Below the pieces are notes generated by a model that saw only the letters and a list, made by a program, of their open reading frames with translations, searched no databases and was not told the origin of the DNA. Shown piece after piece: positions 1 to 14,245 of a DNA stretch of 64,000 bases. Location of the stretch: the NCBI GenBank assembly GCA_036250195.1, contig JAVHZZ010000061.1, forward strand, positions 620,001 through 684,000, read 5' to 3'. Each line of letters starts with the position of its first letter. Within the stretch, counting starts at the first letter, position 1. Source of the stretch: Mixophyes australis. Its lineage: Eukaryota; Chordata; Amphibia; Anura; Limnodynastidae. Made by a program: the position numbers and the translations under genes.

Positions 1-990
1 TTTCACTGTTTCTGCAGTCCCAAAAAATAGGAACTGCAATCTATATTACTACTTTCACTGTTGAAACAGTCCAAAAAATAGGAACTGCAATCTATATTAC
101 TACGTTCACTGTTTCTGCAGTCCCAAAAAATAGGAACTGCAATCTATATTACTACATTCACTGTTTCAGCAGTCCAAAAAATAGGAACTGCAATCTATAT
201 TACTACGTTCACTGTTTCTGCAGTCCCAAAAAATAGGAACTGCAATCTATATTACTACGTTCATTGTTTGTGCAGTCTAAAAAAATAGGAACTGCAATCT
301 ATATTACTACATTCACTGTTTCAGCAGTCCAAAAAATAGGAACTGCAATCTATATTACTACGTTCACTGTTTCTGCAGTCCCAAAAAATAGGAACTGCAA
401 TCTATATTACTACTTTCACTGTTTCTGCAGTCACAAAAAATAGGAACTGCAATCTATATTACTACGTTCACTGTTTGTGCAGTCCAAAAAAATAGGAACT
501 GCAATCTATATTACTACATTCACTGTTTCAGCAGTCCAAAAAATAGGAACTGCAATCTATATTACTACTTTCACTGTTTCTGCAGTCCCAAAAAATAGGA
601 ACTGCAATCTATATTACTACTTTCACTGTTGAAACAGTCCAAAAAATAGGAACTGCAATCTATATTACTACGTTCACTGTTTCTGCAGTCCCAAAAAATA
701 GGAACTGCAATCTATATTACTACTTTCACTGTTGAAACAGTCCAAAAAATAGGAACTGCAATCTATATTACTACGTTCACTGTTTCTGCAGTCCCAAAAA
801 ATAGGAACTGCAATCTATATTACTACGTTCACTGTTTAAGCAGTAAGCAGTCCAAAAAAAAAAGAACTGCAATCTATATTACTACGTTCACTGTTTAAGC
901 AGTCCAAAAAAATAGGAACTGCAATCTATATTACTACGTTCACTGTTTAAGCAGTCAAAAAAAATAGGAACTGCAATCTATATTACTACG

Positions 991-3900
991 TTCACTGTTT
1001 CTGCAGTCCCAAAAAATAGGAACTGCAATCTATATTACTACGTTCACTGTTTCTGCAGTCCCAAAAAATAGGAACTGCAATCTATATTACTTCGTTCACT
1101 GTTTCTGCAGTCCCAAAAAATAGGAACTGCAATCTATATTACTACTTTCACTGTTGAAACAGTCCAAAAAATAGGAACTGCAATCTATATTACTACGTTC
1201 ACTGTTTCTGCAGTCCCAAAAAATAGGAACTGCAATCTATATTACTACGTTCACTGTTTCTGCAGTCCCAAAAAATAGGAACTGCAATCTATATTACTAC
1301 GTTCACTGTTTAAGCAGTAAGCAGTCCAAAAAAAAAAGAACTGCAATCTATATTACTACGTTCACTGTTTAAGCAGTCCAAAAAAATAGGAACTGCAATC
1401 TATATTACTACGTTCACTGTTTAAGCAGTCAAAAAAAATAGGAACTGCAATCTATATTACTACGTTCACTGTTTCTGCAGTCCCAAAAAATAGGAACTGC
1501 AATCTATATTACTACTTTCACTGTTGAAGCAGTCCAAAAAATAGGAACTGCAATCTATATTACTACGTTCACTGTTTCTGCAGTCCCAAAAAATAGGAGC
1601 TGCAATCTATATTACTAAGTTCACTGTTTCTGCAGTCCCAAAAAATAGGAACTGCAATCTATATTACTACGTTCACTGTTTCTGCAGTCCCAAAAAATAG
1701 GAACTGCAATCTATATTACTACGTTCACTGTTTCTGCAGTCCCAAAAAATAGGAACTGCAATCTATATTACTACTTTCACTGTTGAAGCAGTCCAAAAAA
1801 TAGGAACTGCAATCTATATTACTACGTTCACTGTTTCTGCAGTCCCAAAAAATAGGAACTGCAATCTATATTACTACGTTCACTGTTTCTGCAGTCCCAA
1901 AAAATAGGAACTGCAATCTATATTACTACATTCACTGTTTCAGCAGTCCAAAAAATAGGAACTGCAATCTATATTACTACGTTCACTGTTTCTGCAGTCC
2001 CAAAAAATAGGAACTGCAATCTATATTACTACGTTCACTGTTTGTGCAGTCCAAAAAAATAGGAACTGCAATCTATATTACTACATTCACTGTTTCAGCA
2101 GTCCAAAAAATAGGAACTGCAATCTATATTACTACGTTCACTGTTTCTGCAGTCCCAAAAAATAGGAACTGCAATCTATATTACTACTTTCACTGTTTCT
2201 GCAGTCCCAAAAAATAGGAACTGCAATCTATATTACTACGTTCACTGTTTAGGCAGTCCAAAAAAATAGGAACTGCAATCTATATTACTACATTCACTGT
2301 TTCAGCAGTCCAAAAAATAGGAACTGCAATCTATATTACTACTTTCACTGTTTCTGCAGTCCCAAAAAATAGGAACTGCAATCTATATTACTACTTTCAC
2401 TGTTGAAACAGTCCAAAAAATAGGAACTGCAATCTATATTACTACGTTCACTGTTTCTGCAGTCCCAAAAAATAGGAACTGCAATCTATATTACTACATT
2501 CACTGTTTCAGCAGGTCAAAAAATAGGAACTGCAATCTATATTACTACGTTCACTATTCCGCAGTCCCAAAAAATAGGAACTGCAATCTATATTACTACG
2601 TTCATTGTTTGTGCAGTCTAAAAAAATAGGAACTGCAATCTATATTACTACATTCACTGTTTCAGCAGTCCAAAAAATAGGAACTGCAATCTATATTACT
2701 ACGTTCACTGTTTCTGCAGTCCCAAAAAATAGGAACTGCAATCTATATTACTATGTTCACTGTTTGTGCAGTCCAAAAAAATAGGAACTGCAATCTATAT
2801 TACTACATTCACTGTTTCAGCAGTCCAAAAAATAGGAACTGCAATCTATATTACTACTTTCACTGTTTCTGCAGTCACAAAAAATAGGAACTGCAATCTA
2901 TATTACTATGTTCACTGTTTGTGCAGTCCAAAAAAATAGGAACTGCAATCTATATTACTACATTCACTGTTTCAGCAGTCCAAAAAATAGGAACTGCAAT
3001 CTATATTACTACTTTCACTGTTTCTGCAGTCCCAAAAAATAGGAACTGCAATCTATATTACTACTTTCACTGTTGAAACAGTCCAAAAAATAGGAACTGC
3101 AATCTATATTACTACGTTCACTGTTTCTGCAGTCCCAAAAAATAGGAACTGCAATCTATATTACTACGTTCACTGTTTCTGCAGTCCCAAAAAATAGGAA
3201 CTGCAATCTATATTACTTCGTTCACTGTTTAAGCAGTCCAAAAAAAAAAGAACTGCAATCTATATTACTACGTTCACTGTTTAAGCAGTCCAAAAAAATA
3301 GGAACTGCAATCTATATTACTACATTCACTGTTTCTGCAGTCCCAAAAAATAGGAACTGCAATCTATATTACTACTTTCACTGTTTCTGCAGTCCCAAAA
3401 AATAGGAACTGCAATCTATATTACTACGTTCACTGTTTAAGCAGTCCAAAAAAAAAAAGAACTGCAATCTATATTACTACGTTCACTGTTTAAGCAGTCC
3501 AAAAAAATAGGAACTGCAATCTATATTACTACGTTCACTGTTTCTGCAGTCCCAAAAAATAGGAACTGCAATCTATATTACTACTTTCACTGTTGAAGCA
3601 GTCCAAAAAATAGGAACTGCAATCTATATTACTACGTTCACTGTTTCTGCAGTCCCAAAAAATAGGAACTGCAATCTATATTACTACGTTCACTGTTTCT
3701 GCAGTCCCAAAAAATAGGAACTGCAATCTATATTACTACGTTCACTGTTTAAGCAGTCCAAAAAATAGGAACTGCAATCTATATTACTACGTTCACTGTT
3801 TAAGCAGTCCAAAAAAAAAAAAGAACTGCAATCTATATTACTACGTTCACTGTTTCTGCAGTCCCAAAAAATAGGAACTGCAATCTATATTACTACTTTC

Positions 3901-4620
3901 ACTGTTGAAGCAGTCCAAAAAATAGGAACTGCAATCTATATTACTACGTTCACTGTTTCTGCAGTCCCAAAAATAGGAACTGCAATCTATATTACTACGT
4001 TCACTGTTTCTGCAGTCCCAAAAAATAGGAACTGCAATCTATATTACTACATTCACTGTTTCAGCAGTCCAAAAAATAGGAACTGCAATCTATATTACTA
4101 CGTTCACTGTTTCTGCAGTCCCAAAAAATAGGAACTGCAATCTATATTACTACGTTCACTGTTTGTGCAGTCCAAAAAAATAGGAACTGCAATCTATATT
4201 ACTACATTCACTGTTTCAGCAGTCCAAAAAATAGGAACTGCAATCTATATTACTACGTTCACTGTTTCTGCAGTCCCAAAAAATAGGAACTGCAATCTAT
4301 ATTACTACTTTCACTGTTTCTGCAGTCCCAAAAAATAGGAACTGCAATCTATATTACTACTTTCACTGTTGAAACAGTCCAAAAAATAGGAACTGCAATC
4401 TATATTACTACGTTCACTGTTTCTGCAGTCCCAAAAAATAGGAACTGCAATCTATATTACTACGTTCACTGTTTCTGCAGTCCCAAAAAATAGGAACTGC
4501 AATCTATATTACTACGTTCACTGTTTAAGCAGTCCAAAAAAAAAAGAACTGCAATCTATATTACTACGTTCACTGTTTAAGCAGTCCAAAAAAATAGGAA
4601 CTGCAATCTATATTACTACG
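991..4620. repeat. Satellite higher-order block, copy 1 (3630 bp)
   Basis: Rare monomer variants in this block recur exactly 3630 bp downstream. Examples are TTCGTTCACT at 1091 and 4721, the doubled AAGCAGTAAGCAG at 1311 and 4941, AAATAGGAGC at 1591 and 5221, GCAGGTCAAA at 2511 and 6141, and TCACTATTCC at 2551 and 6181. By eye the two blocks are nearly or fully identical. The offset equals about 70 monomers. The match fails before ~990, where GCAGTCAAAA stands against GCAGTCCAAA. Confidence 0.85.
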
Positions 4621-7600
4621 TTCACTGTTTCTGCAGTCCCAAAAAATAGGAACTGCAATCTATATTACTACGTTCACTGTTTCTGCAGTCCCAAAAAATA
4701 GGAACTGCAATCTATATTACTTCGTTCACTGTTTCTGCAGTCCCAAAAAATAGGAACTGCAATCTATATTACTACTTTCACTGTTGAAACAGTCCAAAAA
4801 ATAGGAACTGCAATCTATATTACTACGTTCACTGTTTCTGCAGTCCCAAAAAATAGGAACTGCAATCTATATTACTACGTTCACTGTTTCTGCAGTCCCA
4901 AAAAATAGGAACTGCAATCTATATTACTACGTTCACTGTTTAAGCAGTAAGCAGTCCAAAAAAAAAAGAACTGCAATCTATATTACTACGTTCACTGTTT
5001 AAGCAGTCCAAAAAAATAGGAACTGCAATCTATATTACTACGTTCACTGTTTAAGCAGTCAAAAAAAATAGGAACTGCAATCTATATTACTACGTTCACT
5101 GTTTCTGCAGTCCCAAAAAATAGGAACTGCAATCTATATTACTACTTTCACTGTTGAAGCAGTCCAAAAAATAGGAACTGCAATCTATATTACTACGTTC
5201 ACTGTTTCTGCAGTCCCAAAAAATAGGAGCTGCAATCTATATTACTAAGTTCACTGTTTCTGCAGTCCCAAAAAATAGGAACTGCAATCTATATTACTAC
5301 GTTCACTGTTTCTGCAGTCCCAAAAAATAGGAACTGCAATCTATATTACTACGTTCACTGTTTCTGCAGTCCCAAAAAATAGGAACTGCAATCTATATTA
5401 CTACTTTCACTGTTGAAGCAGTCCAAAAAATAGGAACTGCAATCTATATTACTACGTTCACTGTTTCTGCAGTCCCAAAAAATAGGAACTGCAATCTATA
5501 TTACTACGTTCACTGTTTCTGCAGTCCCAAAAAATAGGAACTGCAATCTATATTACTACATTCACTGTTTCAGCAGTCCAAAAAATAGGAACTGCAATCT
5601 ATATTACTACGTTCACTGTTTCTGCAGTCCCAAAAAATAGGAACTGCAATCTATATTACTACGTTCACTGTTTGTGCAGTCCAAAAAAATAGGAACTGCA
5701 ATCTATATTACTACATTCACTGTTTCAGCAGTCCAAAAAATAGGAACTGCAATCTATATTACTACGTTCACTGTTTCTGCAGTCCCAAAAAATAGGAACT
5801 GCAATCTATATTACTACTTTCACTGTTTCTGCAGTCCCAAAAAATAGGAACTGCAATCTATATTACTACGTTCACTGTTTAGGCAGTCCAAAAAAATAGG
5901 AACTGCAATCTATATTACTACATTCACTGTTTCAGCAGTCCAAAAAATAGGAACTGCAATCTATATTACTACTTTCACTGTTTCTGCAGTCCCAAAAAAT
6001 AGGAACTGCAATCTATATTACTACTTTCACTGTTGAAACAGTCCAAAAAATAGGAACTGCAATCTATATTACTACGTTCACTGTTTCTGCAGTCCCAAAA
6101 AATAGGAACTGCAATCTATATTACTACATTCACTGTTTCAGCAGGTCAAAAAATAGGAACTGCAATCTATATTACTACGTTCACTATTCCGCAGTCCCAA
6201 AAAATAGGAACTGCAATCTATATTACTACGTTCATTGTTTGTGCAGTCTAAAAAAATAGGAACTGCAATCTATATTACTACATTCACTGTTTCAGCAGTC
6301 CAAAAAATAGGAACTGCAATCTATATTACTACGTTCACTGTTTCTGCAGTCCCAAAAAATAGGAACTGCAATCTATATTACTATGTTCACTGTTTGTGCA
6401 GTCCAAAAAAATAGGAACTGCAATCTATATTACTACATTCACTGTTTCAGCAGTCCAAAAAATAGGAACTGCAATCTATATTACTACTTTCACTGTTTCT
6501 GCAGTCACAAAAAATAGGAACTGCAATCTATATTACTATGTTCACTGTTTGTGCAGTCCAAAAAAATAGGAACTGCAATCTATATTACTACATTCACTGT
6601 TTCAGCAGTCCAAAAAATAGGAACTGCAATCTATATTACTACTTTCACTGTTTCTGCAGTCCCAAAAAATAGGAACTGCAATCTATATTACTACTTTCAC
6701 TGTTGAAACAGTCCAAAAAATAGGAACTGCAATCTATATTACTACGTTCACTGTTTCTGCAGTCCCAAAAAATAGGAACTGCAATCTATATTACTACGTT
6801 CACTGTTTCTGCAGTCCCAAAAAATAGGAACTGCAATCTATATTACTTCGTTCACTGTTTAAGCAGTCCAAAAAAAAAAGAACTGCAATCTATATTACTA
6901 CGTTCACTGTTTAAGCAGTCCAAAAAAATAGGAACTGCAATCTATATTACTACATTCACTGTTTCTGCAGTCCCAAAAAATAGGAACTGCAATCTATATT
7001 ACTACTTTCACTGTTTCTGCAGTCCCAAAAAATAGGAACTGCAATCTATATTACTACGTTCACTGTTTAAGCAGTCCAAAAAAAAAAAGAACTGCAATCT
7101 ATATTACTACGTTCACTGTTTAAGCAGTCCAAAAAAATAGGAACTGCAATCTATATTACTACGTTCACTGTTTCTGCAGTCCCAAAAAATAGGAACTGCA
7201 ATCTATATTACTACTTTCACTGTTGAAGCAGTCCAAAAAATAGGAACTGCAATCTATATTACTACGTTCACTGTTTCTGCAGTCCCAAAAAATAGGAACT
7301 GCAATCTATATTACTACGTTCACTGTTTCTGCAGTCCCAAAAAATAGGAACTGCAATCTATATTACTACGTTCACTGTTTAAGCAGTCCAAAAAATAGGA
7401 ACTGCAATCTATATTACTACGTTCACTGTTTAAGCAGTCCAAAAAAAAAAAAGAACTGCAATCTATATTACTACGTTCACTGTTTCTGCAGTCCCAAAAA
7501 ATAGGAACTGCAATCTATATTACTACTTTCACTGTTGAAGCAGTCCAAAAAATAGGAACTGCAATCTATATTACTACGTTCACTGTTTCTGCAGTCCCAA

Positions 7601-8250
7601 AAATAGGAACTGCAATCTATATTACTACGTTCACTGTTTCTGCAGTCCCAAAAAATAGGAACTGCAATCTATATTACTACATTCACTGTTTCAGCAGTCC
7701 AAAAAATAGGAACTGCAATCTATATTACTACGTTCACTGTTTCTGCAGTCCCAAAAAATAGGAACTGCAATCTATATTACTACGTTCACTGTTTGTGCAG
7801 TCCAAAAAAATAGGAACTGCAATCTATATTACTACATTCACTGTTTCAGCAGTCCAAAAAATAGGAACTGCAATCTATATTACTACGTTCACTGTTTCTG
7901 CAGTCCCAAAAAATAGGAACTGCAATCTATATTACTACTTTCACTGTTTCTGCAGTCCCAAAAAATAGGAACTGCAATCTATATTACTACTTTCACTGTT
8001 GAAACAGTCCAAAAAATAGGAACTGCAATCTATATTACTACGTTCACTGTTTCTGCAGTCCCAAAAAATAGGAACTGCAATCTATATTACTACGTTCACT
8101 GTTTCTGCAGTCCCAAAAAATAGGAACTGCAATCTATATTACTACGTTCACTGTTTAAGCAGTCCAAAAAAAAAAGAACTGCAATCTATATTACTACGTT
8201 CACTGTTTAAGCAGTCCAAAAAAATAGGAACTGCAATCTATATTACTACG
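4621..8250. repeat. Satellite higher-order block, copy 2 (3630 bp)
   Basis: This is the second tandem copy of the 991-4620 block. Matching rare markers include the shortened A-run at 3970 and 7600 and the 12-A run at 3811 and 7441. Identity stops shortly after 8250: at ~8300 the junction reads CTTTCACTGT, where copy 1 has CGTTCACTGT. Recent unequal exchange or an assembly duplication would both produce this. Confidence 0.85.
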
Positions 8251-11200
8251 TTCACTGTTTCTGCAGTCCCAAAAAATAGGAACTGCAATCTATATTACTA
8301 CTTTCACTGTTTCTGCAGTCCCAAAAAATAGGAACTGCAATCTATATTACTACGTTCACTGTTTAAGCAGTCCAAAAAAAAAAGAACTGCAATCTATATT
8401 ACTACGTTCACTGTTTAAGCAGTCCCAAAAAATAGGAACTGCAATCTATATTACTACGTTCACTGTTTCTGCAGTCCCAAAAAATAGGAACTGCAATCTA
8501 TATTACTACTTTCACTGTTGAAGCAGTCCAAAAAATAGGAACTGCAATCTATATTACTACGTTCACTGTTTCTGCCGTCCCAAAAAATAGGAACTGCAAT
8601 TTATATTACTACGTTCACTGTTTCTGCAGTCCCAAAAAATAGGAACTGCAATCTATATTACTACGTTCACTGTTTAAGCAGTCCAAAAAAAAAAGAACTG
8701 CAATCTATATTACTACGTTCACTGTTTCTGCAGTCCCAAAAAATAGGAACTGCAATCTATATTACTACTTTCACTGTTTCTGCAGTCCCAAAAAATAGGA
8801 ACTGCAATCTATATTACTACTTTCACTGTTTCTGCAGTCCCAAAAAATAGGAACTGCAATCTATATTACTACGTTCACTGTTTAAGCAGTCCAAAAAAAA
8901 AAGAACTGCAATCTATATTACCACGTTCACTGTTTAAGCAGTCCAAAAAAAAAAAGAACTGCAATCTATATTACTACGTTCACTGTTTAAGCAGTCCAAA
9001 AAAATAGGAACTGCAATCTATATTACTACGTTCACTGTTTCTGCAGTCCCAAAAAATAGGAACTGCAATCTATATTACTACTTTCACTGTTGAAGCAGTC
9101 CAAAAAATAGGAACTGCAATCTATATTACTACGTTCACTGTTTCTGCAGTCCCAAAAAATAGGAACTGCAATCTATATTACTACGTTCACTGTTTCTGCA
9201 GTCCCAAAAAATAGGAACTGCAATCTATATTACTACATTCACTGTTTCAGCAGTCCAAAAAATAGGAACTGCAATCTATATTACTACGTTCACTGTTTCT
9301 GCAGTCCAAAAAAATAGGAACTGCAATCTATATTACTCTGTTCACTGTTTGTGCAGTCCAAAAAAATAGGAACTGCAATCTATATTACTACATTCACTGT
9401 TTCAGCAGTCCAAAAAATAGGAACTGCAATCTATATTACTACGTTCACTGTTTCTGCAGTCCCAAAAAATAGGAACTGCAATCTATATTACTACTTTCAC
9501 TGTTTCTGCAGTCCCAAAAAATAGGAACTGCAATCTATATTACTACTTTCACTGTTGAAACAGTCCAAAAAATAGGAACTGCAATCTATATTACTACGTT
9601 CACTGTTTCTGCAGTCCCAAAAAATAGGAACTGCAATCTATATTACTACGTTCACTGTTTCTGCAGTCCCAAAAAATAGGAACTGCAATCTATATTACTA
9701 CGTTCACTGTTTAAGCAGTCCAAAAAAAAAAGAACTGCAATCTATATTACTACGTTCACTGTTTAAGCAGTCCAAAAAAATAGGAATTGCAATCTATATT
9801 ACTACGTTCACTGTTTCTGCAGTCCCAAAAAATAGGAACTGCAATCTATATTACTACTTTCACTGTTTCTGCAGTCCCAAAAAATAGGAACTGCAATCTA
9901 TATTACTACGTTCACTGTTTAAGCAGTCCAAAAAAAAAAGAACTGCAATCTATATTACTACGTTCACTGTTTAAGCAGTCCAAAAAAATAGGAACTGCAA
10001 TCTATATTACTACGTTCACTGTTTAAGCAGTCCAAAAAAATAGGAACTGCAATCTATATTACTACGTTCACTGTTTCTGCAGTCCCAAAAAATAGGAACT
10101 GCAATCTATATTACTACTTTCACTGTTTCTGCAGTCCCAAAAAATAGGAACTGCAATCTATATTACTACGTTCACTGTTTAAGCAGTCCAAATAAAAAAG
10201 AACTGCAATCTATATTACTACGTTCACTGTTTAAGCAGTCCAAAAAAATAGGAACTGCAATCTATATTACTACGTTCACTGTTTCTGCAGTCCCAAAAAA
10301 TAGGAACTGCAATCTATATTACTACTTTCACTGTTGAAGCAGTCCAAAAAATAGGAACTGCAATCTATATTACTACGTTCACTGTTTCTGCAGTCCCAAA
10401 AAATAGGAACTGCAATCTATATTACTACGTTCACTGTTTCTGCAGTCCCAAAAAATAGGAACTGCAATCTATATTACTACGTTCACTGTTTAAGCAGTCC
10501 AAAAAAAAAAGAACTGCAATCTATATTACTACGTTCACAGTTTAAGCAGTCCAAAAAAAAAAGAACTGCAATCTATATTACTACGTTCACTGTTTAAGCA
10601 GTCAAAAAAAATAGGAACTGCAATCTATATTACTACGTTCACTGTTTCTGCAGTCCCAAAAAATAGGAACTGCAATCTATATTACTACTTTCACTGTTGA
10701 AGCAGTCCAAAAAATAGGAACTGCAATCTATATTACTACGTTCACTGTTGAAGCAGTCCCAAAAAATAGGAACTGCAATCTATATTACTACGTTCACTGT
10801 TTCTGCAGTCCCAAAAAATAGGAACTGCAATCTATATTACTACGTTCACTGTTTAAGCAGTCAAAAAAAATAGGAACTGCAATCTATATTACTACGTTCA
10901 CTGTTTCTGCAGTCCCAAAAAATAGGAACTGCAATCTATATTACTACTTTCACTGTTAAAGCAGTCCAAAAAATAGGAACTGCAATCTATATTACTACGT
11001 TCACTGTTGAAGCAGTCCCAAAAAATAGGAACTGCAATCTATATTACTACGTTCACTGTTTCTGCAGTCCCAAAAAGTAGGAACTGCAATCTATATTACT
11101 ACGTTCACTCTTTGTGCAGTCCAAAAAAATAGGAACTGCAATCTATATTACTACATTCACTGTTTCAGCAGTCCAAAAAATAGGAACTGCAATCTATATT

Positions 11201-11624
11201 ACTACGTTCACTGTTTCTGCAGTCCCAAAAAATAGGAACTGCAATCTATATTACTACTTTCACTGTTGAAACAGTCGAAAAAATAGGAACTGCAATCTAT
11301 ATTACTACGTTCACTGTTTCTGCAGTCCCAAAAAATAGGAACTGCAATCTATATTACTACGTTCACTGTTTCTGCAGTCCCAAAAAATAGGAACTGCAAT
11401 CTATATTACTACGTTCACTGTTTAAGCAGTCCAAAAAAAAAAGAACTGCAATCTATATTACTACGTTCACTGTTTAAGCAGTCCAAAAAAATAGGAACTG
11501 CAATCTATATTACTACGTTCACTGTTTAAGCAGTCCAAAAAAATAGGAACTGCAATCTATATTACTACGTTCACTGTTTCTGCAGTCCCAAAAAATAGGA
11601 ACTGCAATCTATATTACTACTTTC

Positions 11625-14245
11625 ACTGTTGAAGCAGTCCAAAAAATAGGAACTGCAATCTATATTACTACGTTCACTGTTTCTGCAGTCCCAAAAAATA
11701 GGAACTGCAATCTATATTACTTCGTTCACTGTTTCTGTAGTCCCAAAAAATAGGAACTGCAATCTATATTACTACGTTCACTGTTTCTGTAGTCCCAAAA
11801 AATAGGAACTGCAATCTATATTACTACTTTCACTGTTGAAGCAGTCCAAAAAATAGGAACTGCAATCTATATTACTACGTTCACTGTTTCTGCAGTCCCA
11901 AAAAATAGGAACTGCAATCTATATTACCACTTTCACTGTTGAAGCAGTCCAAAAAATAGGAACTGCAATCTATATTACTACATTCACTGTTTCTGCAGTC
12001 CCAAAAAATAGGAACTGCAATCTATATTACTACGTTCACTGTTTCTGCAGTCCCAAAAAATAGGAACTGCAATCTATATTACTACATTCACTGTTTCAGC
12101 AGTCCAAAAAATAGGAACTGCAATCTATATTACTACGTTCACTGTTTCTGCAGTCCCAAAAAATAGGAACTGCAATCTATATTACTATGTTCACTGTTTG
12201 TGCAGTCCAAAAAAATAGGAACTGCAATCTATATTACTACATTCACTGTTTCAGCAGTCCAAAAAATAGGAACTGCAATCTATATTACTACGTTCACTGT
12301 TTCTGCAGTCCCAAAAAATAGGAACTGCAATCTATATTACTACTTTCACTGTTTCTGCAGTCCCAAAAAATAGGAACTGCAATCTATATTACTACTTTCA
12401 CTGTTGAAACATTCCAAAAAATAGGAACTGCAATCTATATTACTATGTTCACTGTTTGTGCAGTCCAAAAAAATAGGAACTGCAATCTATATTACTACGT
12501 TCACTGTTTAAGCAGTCCAAAAAAAAAAGAACTGCAATCTATATTACTACGTTCACTGTTTATGCAGTCCAAAAAAATAGGAACTGCAATCTATATTACT
12601 ACGTTCACTGTTTCTGCAGTCCCAAAAAATAGGAACTGCAATCTATATTACTACGTTCACTGTTTAAGCAGTCCAAAAAAAAAAGAACTGCAATCTATAT
12701 TACTACGTTCACTGTTTAAGCAGTCCAAAAAAATAGGAACTGCAATCTATATTACTACGTTCACTGTTTCTGCAGTCCCAAAAAATAGGAACTGCAATCT
12801 ATATTACTACTTTCACTGTTGAAGCAGTCCAAAAAATAGGAACTGCAATCTATATTACTACGTTCACTGTTTCTGCAGTCCCAAAAAATAGGAACTGCAA
12901 TCTATATTACTACGTTCACTGTTTCTGCAGTCCCAAAAAATAGGAACTGCAATCTATATTACTACGTTCACTGTTTCTGCAGTCCCAAAAAATAGGAACT
13001 GCAATCTATATTACTACGTTCACTGTTTCTGCAGTCCCAAAAAATAGGAACTGCAATCTATATTACTACTTTCACTGTTTCTGCAGTCCCAAAAAATAGG
13101 AACTGCAATCTATATTACTACGTTCACTGTTTCTGTAGTCCCAAAAAATAGGAACTGCAATCTATATTACTACTTTCACTGTTGAAGCAGTCCAAAAAAT
13201 AGGAACTGCAATCTATATTACTACGTTCACTGTTTCTGCAGTCCCAAAAAATAGGAACTGCAATCTATATTACTTCGTTCACTGTTTCTGTAGTCCCAAA
13301 AAATAGGAACTGCAATCTATATTACTACGTTCACTGTTTAAGCAGTCCAAAAAAAAAAGAACTGCAATCTATATTACTACGTTCACTGTTTAAGCAGTCC
13401 AAAAAAATAGGAACTGCAATCTATATTACTACTTTCACTGTTGAAGCAGTCCAAAAAATAGGAACTGCAATCTATATTACTACGTTCACTGTTTCTGCAG
13501 TCCCAAAAAATAGGAACTGCAATCTATATTACCACTTTCACTGTTGAAGCAGTCCAAAAAATAGGAACTGCAATCTATATTACTACATTCACTGTTTCTG
13601 CAGTCCCAAAAAATAGGAACTGCAATCTATATTACTACGTTCACTGTTTCTGCAGTCCCAAAAAATAGGAACTGCAATCTATATTACTACATTCACTGTT
13701 TCAGCAGTCCAAAAAATAGGAACTGCAATCTATATTACTACGTTCACTGTTTCTGCACTCCCAAAAAATAGGAACTGCAATCTATATTACTATGTTCACT
13801 GTTTGTGCAGTCCAAAAAAATAGGAACTGCAATCTATATTACTACATTCACTGTTTCAGCAGTCCAAAAAATAGGAACTGCAATCTATATTACTACGTTC
13901 ACTGTTTCTGCAGTCCCAAAAAATAGGAACTGCAATCTATATTACTACTTTCACTGTTTCTGCAGTCCCAAAAAATAGGAACTGCAATCTATATTACTAC
14001 TTTCACTGTTGAAACAGTCCAAAAAATAGGAACTGCAATCTATATTACTATGTTCACTGTTTGTGCAGTCCAAAAAAATAGGAACTGCAATCTATATTAC
14101 TACGTTCACTGTTTAAGCAGTCCAAAAAAAAAAGAACTGCAATCTATATTACTACGTTCACTGTTTATGCAGTCCAAAAAAATAGGAACTGCAATCTATA
14201 TTACTACGTTCACTGTTTCTGCAGTCCCAAAAAATAGGAACTGCA
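11625..14245. repeat. Secondary satellite block duplication (offset ~1605 bp)
   Basis: A run of rare variants at about 11.63-12.64 kb recurs at about 13.18-14.24 kb. Examples are ACCACTTTCACTG at 11926 and 13531 and TATGTTCACTGTTTGTGCAG at 12443 and 14048. The offset is 1605 bp, or 1553 bp near the left end, where one copy has an extra monomer. A further marker, AGGACCTGCAATC, occurs near 14600, 16207 and 16727, showing more local copying in the last 3 kb. Confidence 0.7.
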
